Shown: positions 25,470 to 33,541 of the stretch, piece after piece
Numbering within the stretch: position 1 is the first letter of the stretch
How the letters are laid out: every line of letters begins with the position of its first letter
NCBI GenBank assembly: GCA_003151735.1
Contig: PLYI01000055.1
Coordinates: 124,001-188,000 of the forward strand
Reading direction: 5' to 3'
Source: Candidatus Bathyarchaeota archaeon
GTDB lineage: Archaea; Thermoproteota; Bathyarchaeia; Bathyarchaeales; Bathycorpusculaceae
Length of the DNA: 64,000 nucleotides
Translations under genes and position numbers: made by a program
Notes under the pieces: model-generated
Seen by the model: the letters and a program-made list of their open reading frames with translations, nothing else
Database searches by the model: none
What the model was told of the DNA's origin: nothing

Positions 25470-26909
25470 TTACCCAATTTTATGATGGCTTCCTCGTTTT
25501 CTCATATAGAACAAGACAGCTAACGCCACCACTACGACAATAACCGAGGAAAATACCACGCCGGTTAGGATTATTTGAGAATTTGTTGGGTTTATTGGTG
25601 TTGCAGTTGACAGGGGCGATGGAGTTTCTGTAGTTGTTGGAGTAGGGGTGCTGATTGGGGAGGGAGTCGGGGTAGGAGTAGCTGCAGGAGCTAGATCAGT
25701 TATCATTGCTACTCGGTAAATGTAGCTTCCGACTGGAAATGTGAAGGTTTTAACCACTTGTCCGGCGGGGTTCACTTCAACTAGGACAGCGCCCGAATCG
25801 TTGAAGTCCCAAGGTTGATTTTCCGGCAGGTGATGTGTTGGATCTCCAAAATCGCCTAAGTAGTCTCCGTTTGGAAGAAGCACAGTTCCGCCTGCATAGT
25901 TATTATAATATTGTGGTGGGGCTTCCCAACTCCAGTTTACGTAAGCTGTCATGTCTGTTTCGTCCACAGTCAACTCTAGCATTCTGCTGTGATCATCAAC
26001 TGGGTTAGTAACATTATTGTAATCGTTGTCAAACATGGTAAAGACGTCTGGAGCAACCTGCTTGGTATCGTGGCTATGGTACCATAAACTTGAAACTTCG
26101 TTGCCGCTTTGGTCAAGCAGGGTAAAGTTGCCAAATTCGCCGCATGACCAAACTAGGTCTCCAGTGGATTGGTCAATTTTGTAGAATGTGTTAGTGCAAC
26201 GCAAATTAAGGTAAATTATGCTGCTGTTGTAGTCCCAATCCAGAGAGTTTGCATGAGAGAAATCTATCAGGGTTTGACCGTTAAAAACGCTTGTTTCGTT
26301 AAATGTCGAGGCTTCGCTTAACGGTATATGATCAAAGGTATCCCAGCTCCAAAGAACATTGCCATCTGTGTCCACCTGCACAATTTTATCGAAGAGATAC
26401 GAGTTGTTTCCAACGTCTCGCTCGTAACTCTCCAACGTTAGAAAAGTGTTGTTAACTGGATCGTACTGAAGGTCATGATGGCTGATAACGTTTGGGAAGT
26501 CTTGGGTTTCGTTTGTGACTAGGTTCCAAATGTGCGTGGCGTAGGTTGGGGCACTTCCGGCGCCGCCAACTTTTGGTTCACCTTGAAAAAGCAGAGTGTT
26601 CGGTGCAATGTTATAGGCGACACCGTACGCAGAGGAAGATTCACGCAAATTCAGCAAGGACCCATCTGTATCCATAACCACCAAGTAATTGCCAATTCCT
26701 TTTGCACCAACAAAACTACTGCTGAGTTCCAGGTCAAACGCTAGAGCGCCACTCCACGAGTCTCCATACGTGTTAACCGTTACTGGTAAGGTGAAGTTGC
26801 CCGCCGTTTGAGATTGAACTGTTGGCGAGAAACTGGAAACCAAAAGACACATTGCCATGGCTACTGCCATTATTACAGATATTTTTTCGCTTGTTGTTAA
26901 ATGGAACAA
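25470..26909 (-). CDS. arylsulfotransferase (ASST)-like surface protein
   Basis: The 479-residue protein has a signal peptide (about 1-35), a propeller domain like aryl-sulfate sulfotransferases and a Pro/Thr linker (PTPTPSPISTPTPTTTETPS) before a C-terminal transmembrane helix and MRKRGSHHKIG. Conserved segments are THIWNLVTNET, SHHDLQYDPVNNTFLTL, FDHIPLSEAS, FSHANSLDWDYNSSIIYLNLRCTNTFYKID and WYHSHDTKQV; the His residues in SHHD, SHAN and YHSHD match the ASST active-site pattern. Sulfuryl transfer between phenols is the family reaction, but with no sulfate donors known here this is uncertain. Confidence 0.82.
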   Translation of the reverse strand: MFHLTTSEKISVIMAVAMAMCLLVSSFSPTVQSQTAGNFTLPVTVNTYGDSWSGALAFDLELSSSFVGAKGIGNYLVVMDTDGSLLNLRESSSAYGVAYNIAPNTLLFQGEPKVGGAGSAPTYATHIWNLVTNETQDFPNVISHHDLQYDPVNNTFLTLESYERDVGNNSYLFDKIVQVDTDGNVLWSWDTFDHIPLSEASTFNETSVFNGQTLIDFSHANSLDWDYNSSIIYLNLRCTNTFYKIDQSTGDLVWSCGEFGNFTLLDQSGNEVSSLWYHSHDTKQVAPDVFTMFDNDYNNVTNPVDDHSRMLELTVDETDMTAYVNWSWEAPPQYYNNYAGGTVLLPNGDYLGDFGDPTHHLPENQPWDFNDSGAVLVEVNPAGQVVKTFTFPVGSYIYRVAMITDLAPAATPTPTPSPISTPTPTTTETPSPLSTATPINPTNSQIILTGVVFSSVIVVVVALAVLFYMRKRGSHHKIG

Positions 26910-27041
26910 ATCTTGTACCCTTCGCTATCTGAATTCTTTCTCTCTGGGTTCAAAAGCGGCTATTAATGGTTTTTCAAAATGTTACCCAAATATAACCCCA
27001 ATGTCCAGAGCGCGCTTTGGGTTTTTAACATGATTTTTTGG

Positions 27042-27096
27042 TTAGTCAAGAAAGTTTGACTAAGAAAATTCGTTTTAGTCAAGAAACCTTGACGAG
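27042..27096. promoter_or_regulatory. twin operator-like inverted repeats
   Basis: TTAGTCAA-GAAAGT-TTGACTAA (27042-27063) is a perfect inverted repeat. A second copy with the same left arm, TTAGTCAA-GAAACC-TTGACGAG (27075-27096), has five matched bases per arm. Centres are 33 bases apart, about three helical turns. They lie between the ASST-like gene and the winged-helix regulator at 27214, which could bind them. The sharing of sequence and phase supports cooperative binding. Confidence 0.6.
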
Positions 27097-27213
27097 AACG
27101 CTTTTTACAACAGAAAAATAGAGGTTCCTATGAGGAAAAACAGATGGCTAAAGCTTCGTCCTCGATTCCTCCCGTTATAGCATACGGAAACTGCACATAG
27201 GAGAGAGCAAACA

Positions 27214-28200
27214 ATGGGCAATGTCTTGTCACCAAAAGTCCAAGAAAACGAAAACAGTTATGACCCGTCTGGAAAATTAAAAAGGCTCAACGTGGAATGC
27301 AGAAACTGCGCTCCAACTTCACCATTAGAATGCATAACCCGCTGCCGTGTGTACCAGCTGAAAAACGAGTTGCGGCATCTATGGGGAGCTATGGAAAACC
27401 CTAACTACATGAAAGAGCTCTTCAACGTCCTAAAAAATGGAACTCGACTCTGCATCTTGCAAGCAATCGTAAACAACAGATGCTCCGTTAACCAACTTCA
27501 ACAGGAATTAAATAAAACAGAACGCCACTATGGGCAAGGTGCCCTCAGTGAATACCTGCGTCCGCTCATTTCAGTAGGCTTAGCCACGATTGTACGAGAT
27601 GAATATCGCGCAACAACCTTCGGCGCACGCTTGACACACAATTTGGGCACGTTTTCCAAGTTTACGGCGACGCTGCCAGCCCACTCGGAATGCTACGAGG
27701 AAACAATCCTTTGCGCACTGCTTTCTGGTCCTAAAACTTTTCAAGATATAGAAGTCATAATTGACCCAAAAATTGTTTCTCGAACATTAAAACGCCTCCG
27801 TTCAACCCGTCTGATTAGAACCCCCAGAGAAAGAGATTACATATTTTTCTTTAGGACAAAAAGAAATGCTGACAAGGAAACCTTAGCAGCTAACGAACGA
27901 AAGATTTACGATGCGGTCGCCTGCGAAGGAATTTCGGCTGGATCGCTTGCAAAGGAAACAGGGCTTTCTTCAAGAGTAACCTACAAACATCTAAGACGTT
28001 TGAGGGGCAAAAAACTGGTTTTCATAAGAAAAACCCCAAAAACTTACCGCTTAACCTGCAAAGGACAAAAGCTGGCTTCAGCACTGCAGAAAATCCAGCA
28101 AACAGTCGAAGACACATGGAATTCTTCCCAACCCGTCATGCAGGATAATAAGATAATACTTGAAGCAGGAGGTTTAACCAACGGCAGATTCCACTACTAA
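27214..28200 (+). CDS. winged-helix DNA-binding regulator (tandem HTH)
   Basis: The 328-residue soluble protein has two HTH regions: an ArsR-like unit at about 70-140 (VLKNGTRLCILQAIVNNRCSVNQLQQELNKTERHYGQGALSEYLRPLISVGLATI) and a second, wHTH unit at about 230-285 (ANERKIYDAVACEGISAGSLAKETGLSSRVTYKHLRRLRGKKLVFI). Residues 27-45 hold four Cys (CRNCAPTSPLECITRC), a possible metal site. Twin inverted repeats lie 120-170 bases upstream. HemA starts 19 bases after it. The regulator could sense metal or redox state, which is inference. Confidence 0.8.
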   Translation: MGNVLSPKVQENENSYDPSGKLKRLNVECRNCAPTSPLECITRCRVYQLKNELRHLWGAMENPNYMKELFNVLKNGTRLCILQAIVNNRCSVNQLQQELNKTERHYGQGALSEYLRPLISVGLATIVRDEYRATTFGARLTHNLGTFSKFTATLPAHSECYEETILCALLSGPKTFQDIEVIIDPKIVSRTLKRLRSTRLIRTPRERDYIFFFRTKRNADKETLAANERKIYDAVACEGISAGSLAKETGLSSRVTYKHLRRLRGKKLVFIRKTPKTYRLTCKGQKLASALQKIQQTVEDTWNSSQPVMQDNKIILEAGGLTNGRFHY

Positions 28201-28219
28201 ACCCATCGACATAGTAAAC

Positions 28220-29461
28220 GTGAGAATCACCCATAAAACAGCCCACGTGCCGCTTCTAGAGGCGGTATCTTTCAAAGACAAGACGAACGCATACTCAGAG
28301 TTGCGTTCACTTGACAGCGCAGTGGAATCGGTGATTATCCAAACGTGCAACCGCATTGAACTTTACCTTGTAAGCGAGCAGGGAGATAGAACAGTCAAAT
28401 CCGCCATTGAGTACCTGGAGAACCGTGCATCCGCCCACACTAAAGACGCAAGCAAAGCAATCGAGTACTCAGTTAACCATGATGCACTAAACCATCTACT
28501 ACGGGTTACCTCAGGGCTGGAATCGATGGTCATAGGAGAAGGCCAAGTTATAAACCAAGTTTGGAACGCTTACTTGGAAGCTGAAAAAGCAAAAGCCACA
28601 GGCCCCGTTCTTAACCTTCTGTTCAACAGAGCAGTAAATGTAGGTAACCGCGTAAGACGTGAAACAGGAATCAACAAAGGCGCTGTCTCCATGGGTTCAG
28701 CAGCGGTGGAACTTGCCGAAAACCTCTTGGGAAGCCTCAACGAGAAGAAAATTCTGATTATGGGCGCAGGCGAAACAGGCACCCTTGTCGCTAAAGCAAT
28801 GGCTAGACGCTGCCTGAACCCGATTTTCATCGCAAACAGAACGCATGAGCGTGCCCTGCGGCTGGCTGAGGAACTCGGCGGAAAAGCAGTCATGTTTGAT
28901 AAGCTGGGAGAAGTGCTGGTCGACGCAGACGTTGTGTTCTGTTGCACTTCTGCACCGCATTATCTGTTAACGAAGGATTTGGTTTCTTGGCTTAGCAAAG
29001 CGCGGCAAAACAAAAATGCGCTTGTGGTGTTCGACATTTCGAATCCAAGAAACGTTGAGGAAGCGGTAAGGGATCTGCGACATGTGAAGCTTTACAACAT
29101 CGATGATTTAACGTTGATTACTGAGCGGAATAAACAGGAACGGGAGAAAAGCGTGAAAGAAGCCTACAAAATCCTCGACCAGGAACTTCCGCTGCTCGAA
29201 AACGCTGTTAAAGCGGATTCTGTACGAGAAATCGTGGCTTATTTGCTCTCGCAGGTAGAGGAGTGTCGTCGAAGAGAACTTGCAAAAGCCTTCACCATGA
29301 TGGGCGAATCAGATGAGCGAAGAAGAAAAATCATCAGCGACTTAACCAGCATCCTGCTTAAACAGACGTTTCTCCCAGTCGTCGAGAACTTGCGCCAAGC
29401 CGCCACCAACGAGAACCCAAAACTTATAGAGGTAGCAACTAAACTATTTAATACCAAGTAA
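28220..29461 (+). CDS. hemA: glutamyl-tRNA reductase
   Basis: The 413-residue enzyme reduces glutamyl-tRNA to glutamate-1-semialdehyde, the first step of tetrapyrrole synthesis. Catalytic C43 lies in QTCNRIELYL. The substrate part has HLLRVTSGLESMVIGEGQVINQV, the NADPH domain has ILIMGAGETGTLVAKAMARR, and a C-terminal helical dimerisation domain ends the protein. The GTG at 28220 is the first usable start. In-frame codons before it (IDIVNV) also look like the family N-terminus, but no ATG, GTG or TTG occurs there. No other heme genes are in the window. Confidence 0.96.
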   Translation: MRITHKTAHVPLLEAVSFKDKTNAYSELRSLDSAVESVIIQTCNRIELYLVSEQGDRTVKSAIEYLENRASAHTKDASKAIEYSVNHDALNHLLRVTSGLESMVIGEGQVINQVWNAYLEAEKAKATGPVLNLLFNRAVNVGNRVRRETGINKGAVSMGSAAVELAENLLGSLNEKKILIMGAGETGTLVAKAMARRCLNPIFIANRTHERALRLAEELGGKAVMFDKLGEVLVDADVVFCCTSAPHYLLTKDLVSWLSKARQNKNALVVFDISNPRNVEEAVRDLRHVKLYNIDDLTLITERNKQEREKSVKEAYKILDQELPLLENAVKADSVREIVAYLLSQVEECRRRELAKAFTMMGESDERRRKIISDLTSILLKQTFLPVVENLRQAATNENPKLIEVATKLFNTK

Positions 29462-29480
29462 CCGTTAGCTGATAAAAAGC

Positions 29481-30974
29481 TTGAAGAAAAAGTTTGCAGT
29501 TTTACTCTTGATTACGCTTTTTGTTGGCTTATTAGGTTCTGGTTTTAGCGGTAATTCCAATGCTACATCCAGCGGTGGCTCTGATTCTTGGCCAATGTAT
29601 CACAATGACTTAACTCATTCAGGCTACACAGCCCAGGCAGGACCACTGACCAATCAAACCCTGTGGAGCTACTCCTCAGACGATCCGCATTCTTCACCTA
29701 CGATTGCAGACGGCGTTGTTTACGTTGGCACACATACTGGCAAACTATTGGCTATAAACGCCTCTAACGGGGTAGCTTTATGGAGTTACCAATCTGGAGG
29801 CGACATCCATTCTACTCCTGCAGTCTCAGATAACATGGTGTACTTTGGGTCATATGATAACTCCGTGTATGCCATAGATGCTTCGACTGGAACATTAGTT
29901 TGGCGTGTGCAGACCAGTGACCATGTCCAGTCTTCTCCTGCTGTCGCCAACGGAGTAGTTTACATAGCTTCCTCAGATGCGAATGTTTACGCTTTCAATG
30001 CAACCATTGGGGAGCTTCTTTGGAGTTTTCCAACGCACAGCGGCGACGTTGGAGCTTCCCCTGCAGTCGTAAACGGAATAGTATACATTAGTGATAACGG
30101 AGAAGTTTGGGCTCTAAACGCTTACACGGGAGCAGCAATCTGGAAGTTTTCGGCTGGCGACACAGCCTATTCTTCACCAGCAGTTGTCAACGGCGTAGTC
30201 TACGTCGGTGGAGATACCCTCGCTGACGGCGCAGTCTACGCTTTGGATGCTTCGTCAGGGGCAAAGTTATGGAGTTTTTCAGCCAGCAACCTTTGGGTGT
30301 ATTCATCGCCTTCCGTGGCTAACGGAGTGGTTTACGTTGGCTCATACGACCATGATGCTACCGACATTGGTGTCAACAATGGTCTTCTCTTTGCTCTGGA
30401 TGCTTCAACAGGTAAAATGCTATGGAGCTACCCTGTTGGCACAGAAGTTTTAGACTCGCCTATCGTTGCAAACAATGTGGTTTATGCAGGCGGATACAAC
30501 ACCGACTTTTATGCTCTAAATGCCTCGACTGGAGCAAAACTATGGAGTTACCAAATAGAATTCCCCAGCACTTATAGTTGGTCGTCTGCCGCTGTCGCAG
30601 GCGGCGTTCTGTATGTAGACTTTGAGGGAGGAACCCTTTTTGCGTTTGGCTCTTCAAACTCTGCAACAACGCCAACACCTACCCCAGGCACACAAACAAA
30701 TGCAACAGTGTCAGCCCTAACAGATAACGGCGTAGTCAACCTTGCCCTAAGCGGAAACATAACCAGCGCACAAATGTCCAACGTTACAATCGCAGCAAAC
30801 AACGCCACAACAACCGGCTTGTATTTCACAGTTACAGGCGAAAGCGGCACTATTGGTTTTAGCAAAATAACCATTCCGAAAAGCTTAGTGCCCCCTGAGG
30901 CAACTCCGTTAATTTTTATAGATGGATTGCCAGCGCAAAGCCAAGGCTTCACCCAAGACGCCAACAACTACTAA
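29481..30974 (+). CDS. secreted PQQ-type beta-propeller protein (C-terminal anchor lost by frameshift)
   Basis: A TTG-started protein of 497 residues with signal peptide (about 1-25), eight or so PQQ-like blades (VVYVGTHTGKLLAINASNGVALWSYQSGG type) and a Pro/Thr region (TTPTPTPGTQTN) leading to a beta domain. It is a paralogue of the gene at 24170 and shares the mature start SWPMYHNDLTHSGYTAQAGP. It stops at TAA (30972-30974) just after a run that is continued in another frame; see the fragment below. A one-base insertion breaks the gene near 30973. Confidence 0.87.
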   Translation: MKKKFAVLLLITLFVGLLGSGFSGNSNATSSGGSDSWPMYHNDLTHSGYTAQAGPLTNQTLWSYSSDDPHSSPTIADGVVYVGTHTGKLLAINASNGVALWSYQSGGDIHSTPAVSDNMVYFGSYDNSVYAIDASTGTLVWRVQTSDHVQSSPAVANGVVYIASSDANVYAFNATIGELLWSFPTHSGDVGASPAVVNGIVYISDNGEVWALNAYTGAAIWKFSAGDTAYSSPAVVNGVVYVGGDTLADGAVYALDASSGAKLWSFSASNLWVYSSPSVANGVVYVGSYDHDATDIGVNNGLLFALDASTGKMLWSYPVGTEVLDSPIVANNVVYAGGYNTDFYALNASTGAKLWSYQIEFPSTYSWSSAAVAGGVLYVDFEGGTLFAFGSSNSATTPTPTPGTQTNATVSALTDNGVVNLALSGNITSAQMSNVTIAANNATTTGLYFTVTGESGTIGFSKITIPKSLVPPEATPLIFIDGLPAQSQGFTQDANNY

Positions 30975-31182
30975 TGCATGGTTTACCACCCATTTCAGCA
31001 CACACCAAATATCAATAATGTTCACATCAAACACTTCTTCCCCAACCCTACCCCCCACAGCCCCAAATGAGCAATCGAATTGGCTTCAAGTTATTTACGG
31101 CATAGGGGCTGCAATGGTGGTTGTGGCGGTAGTTGTGGGTGGCATTTACCTTGTAACAAGCCGCAAAAGAGACAAAAGCTAA
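30975..31182 (+). pseudogene. detached C-terminal membrane anchor of the propeller at 29481
   Basis: In the frame shifted by one base, the text AWFTTHFSTHQISIMF..PNEQSNWLQVIYGIGAAMVVVAVVVGGIYLVTSRKRDKS continues directly from the C-terminal beta domain and ends in a transmembrane helix with a basic tail, as in the paralogue. Removing one A from TACTAATGCA (about 30970-30975) joins the frames. Without the anchor the propeller would be secreted rather than membrane-held. Confidence 0.75.
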
Positions 31183-31189
31183 TGAAAAG

Positions 31190-31233
31190 TGGGCCGAGCC
31201 GGACTCGAACTGGCGACCTTTGGCTCGTAAAGC
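31190..31233 (-). repeat. partial copy of tRNA-Val 3' half (attachment-site-like)
   Basis: The 44 bases match 32033-32076, the 3' half of the tRNA-Val gene, at all but two positions and in the same orientation. The copy ends in the anticodon loop and the rest of the tRNA (5' half) is absent. With the intact gene it brackets an 843-base region that contains vapBC. Duplicate tRNA 3' ends are the usual product of site-specific integration. Confidence 0.8.
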
Positions 31234-31292
31234 GGCAATTCGGTAAAAAGTTTGCACTACATGAATTGGAACGTTTCAAAGGTTCGGTTAGC

Positions 31293-31676
31293 TTAGAGCA
31301 CTATTATTTTTGCACTTTCAAAGTTCAAGAAATCCTTATCTTTGGTTATCAGCGTTTCATTGTTTGCAGCTACTATACCTGCTATAAGAACATCAAGTTC
31401 ATTGACCATCTTTCCTTTTTCTGCCAGCCTCTTATGCGCTTTTACCGCTTCCTTTACAACAGTATCCTCAAAATCGTAAATAACAAACTGATTAAGCAAC
31501 CCTGAAACCAAACCTGCATCTTTCTCGGTTGTTCCCCTTAAGATTTCATACTTGCTGATGACTGTAGTAGCGATTCGTTCTTTTTCGGCATAGGATTCTA
31601 TCAAGTCCTTGGCATAGTTCTTTTTTCTTAAAACATCAATAATTATGGAGGAATCAAAAATAACCATTGGATTCAC
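31293..31676 (-). CDS. vapC: VapC-type PIN-domain toxin ribonuclease
   Basis: The 127-residue PIN-domain RNase has the acidic active-site residues in FDSSIIIDVLR (Asp), KYEILRG (Glu) and LDVLIAGIVAANNETLITKDKDF (Asp, Asp). Members cut tRNA or rRNA and are held inactive by the partner antitoxin. It overlaps the antitoxin start by four bases, antitoxin first, the normal vapBC order. It lies between the two tRNA-Val copies. Confidence 0.92.
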   Translation of the reverse strand: MNPMVIFDSSIIIDVLRKKNYAKDLIESYAEKERIATTVISKYEILRGTTEKDAGLVSGLLNQFVIYDFEDTVVKEAVKAHKRLAEKGKMVNELDVLIAGIVAANNETLITKDKDFLNFESAKIIVL

Positions 31677-31918
31677 TCAATCGAGATATTTCGTAGGACA
31701 GCCCGCTTTCTGCTTTTCTCTAATTCAGCAGTTATTTTCCCGGCGCTCTCTTCACTTAACGCTTCATGCGTATTTAAGAAGTCAAGGATTCTTTGGGGAT
31801 CGCCTTTATTTTCACATTTCTCAATCAGCGTCTTAAGTAACTGTGTAAAGGACTTTCCATCTTTCATTCTAGATAGGTCAAAATAGACTTCATCTGATAT
31901 TGATATTACTCGAACCAT
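31673..31918 (-). CDS. vapB: VapB-type antitoxin (archaeal DUF217-like)
   Basis: About 81 residues from ATG at 31918 (a few codons upstream also open to 31936). The MVRVISISDEVYFDLSRMKDGKSFTQLLKTLIEKCENKG start is the archaeal VapB DNA-binding/dimerisation motif; the C-terminal helix (LSEESAGKITAELEKSRK) would wrap the toxin. Ends in the vapC start codon. It probably represses its own promoter. Confidence 0.88.
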   Translation of the reverse strand: MVRVISISDEVYFDLSRMKDGKSFTQLLKTLIEKCENKGDPQRILDFLNTHEALSEESAGKITAELEKSRKRAVLRNISIE

Positions 31919-32029
31919 TTGCGTTAACCCAATCAATATCTATACATGCATGCATATATTTGCATTTTGGAGAGCCAAAAATCGCTAAAGGTCCTTGGAA
32001 AAAAGGTGTATAACCCAATTTATCGAAGA

Positions 32030-32107
32030 TGGTGGGCCGAGCCGGACTCGGACCGGCGACCTTTGGCTCGTAAAGCCAACGTCCTAACCAGGCTAGACGA
32101 CCGGCCC
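32030..32107 (-). tRNA. tRNA-Val (anticodon TAC)
   Basis: The minus strand folds as a full cloverleaf: acceptor GGGCCGG/TCGGCCC, D-arm GTCT/GGAC, anticodon arm TTGGC-TTTACGA-GCCAA with anticodon TAC (Val), variable AGGTC, T-arm GCCGG/CCGGC, discriminator A (32033), and CCA encoded (32030-32032). No intron. The T-loop reads TCCGAGT, with C in place of the nearly invariant T55; the partial copy at 31190 has TTCGAGT. The gene sits at one end of a 44-base direct repeat. Confidence 0.93.
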
Positions 32108-32320
32108 ACAGGGTGTTTGATTAAGAGATTGCATTGGTTAATATTAGAATTTTGTTTCTTGAAGTGGCTATTTATCTAAAATTCTGCAATTAATAAAAGG
32201 AATTAGCCTACCGCTTTTGCATAAAGTTTGTTCGACGCGCCAAGTAAACTTCAAAGATGAGTAAATACAGACGTTACTTATTTGAGGTTTCGAGATCTGA
32301 CTTAACCCGATCGAAACGTC

Positions 32321-33541
32321 ATGCAAAAAAGCTTAAGTGTTAAACCATCCCATACAAAAACCGAACGCCCAATGAAGTTGAAAGGCTCACCCATCAAGCT
32401 GAATACTTATGAAGTTTCTGAAATGCTAACAAACAGGCATTTTAAAGAATTCAAAATGGATGAATTCGAAAAAATTCACCTTCCTGAAAGCATGACGCCT
32501 TTCACAAATCTCAACCCTCTGGCTACCAAAGAGTTTGTTGCGGATGATAATAGAGGAGCAGTTTCCCCTTTGCCCTCTTTAAAGATGGATGGCACTGACT
32601 TTTACCTTTCAGTTAAAGGAATCGGTTCAACAACAAATCCTTTTTCTCATCAACTTCTCGGGAAAAATGAAATATGTAATCTACTAAAAGATTCCAGACT
32701 AAAAGAAAAAATTGTAAATTCAGCAGAAACAGCTCCACGATACTTAACAGGGGAATTATGGTTAAGAGGTTCCCCATATGGGGGACAGGGACTTGATCAT
32801 GCAATCACCTCGATGAAAGTATCAGAAATGGCCGACCTCACCTCAATTCATGGATTCCGAATTGCACCCCTCGTGAAAATTGCTTTCCTACCTGATGATC
32901 TAGAGACTGAAATAAAAAAAATATACTGGTACCGTAAATTCAGGGGGCGGATGGTTCAGGAAACAAGATTGGTTCCGTCCAATGTCAGGATTTATTTTCA
33001 TTCAGGGAGCACAATCGGTAGTAATATAAAATCAATCTTTAACATGTTTCAATTAGACAAGAACGATAAAGCATTAGAGTTTCTGAGAAATTTCGTAAAG
33101 AGTGGAATTGCATATCTTACTCTTTTTGTGAGGACATTAAAAGTTAACGTGGATGGGACTTTCAGCGGATTGGACTTCTATGATGTTTGGCTAGATAAGG
33201 ATGCAGTTCTAGCTCCTGACGGCACAATTTTCTTTGTTGACCTTGAAGGCTTAGAATGGATAACTGTTGAGGAAAAGAAAATCTCGGAAAAGATAGACGA
33301 CCAAATATACAGATCTTTGTACGAATTTATGTTCGCCTACGAGCAGATAGAACGAGAAAGATCTGCAAGGTTCGGAGACTGTACGGATAGGAAAGTGCAG
33401 TTCGAGTATCTTCTCAAAGATGCTCTCAAAGATGATGAGGTTGTCGACCTTGCAAGTGAGGGACAAAGCCTTAAACTATTAATAGGTAACATATTAGGAG
33501 AACAACGTTTAACAAAGGAATTTCCAATCTTGGATCGGTGA
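32321..33541 (+). CDS. unassigned protein, possible SelO/kinase-like; first gene of an overlapping three-gene module
   Basis: The 406-residue cytosolic protein has no membrane segment. Weak features recall SelO-type protein AMPylases: a VKGIGSTTNPFS stretch (like LKG.GPTPYSR), KVSEMADLTSIHGFRIAPLVKI (like FLASEAMHALGIPTTRAL), and DKDAVLAPDGTIFFVDLEGLEW, which resembles a kinase D-E/F-G segment. I see no strict conservation of the SelO catalytic set. The DNA is more AT-rich than nearby housekeeping genes. Its stop overlaps the next ATG (ATGA). No promoter is obvious, but an AT-rich stretch lies near 32250-32270. Assignment is tentative. Confidence 0.6.
   Translation: MQKSLSVKPSHTKTERPMKLKGSPIKLNTYEVSEMLTNRHFKEFKMDEFEKIHLPESMTPFTNLNPLATKEFVADDNRGAVSPLPSLKMDGTDFYLSVKGIGSTTNPFSHQLLGKNEICNLLKDSRLKEKIVNSAETAPRYLTGELWLRGSPYGGQGLDHAITSMKVSEMADLTSIHGFRIAPLVKIAFLPDDLETEIKKIYWYRKFRGRMVQETRLVPSNVRIYFHSGSTIGSNIKSIFNMFQLDKNDKALEFLRNFVKSGIAYLTLFVRTLKVNVDGTFSGLDFYDVWLDKDAVLAPDGTIFFVDLEGLEWITVEEKKISEKIDDQIYRSLYEFMFAYEQIERERSARFGDCTDRKVQFEYLLKDALKDDEVVDLASEGQSLKLLIGNILGEQRLTKEFPILDR

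Noticed and set aside
31190-31233. A second functional tRNA-Val
   Set aside because: Only the 3' half is present; no acceptor 5' strand or D-arm can be formed with the adjacent sequence.
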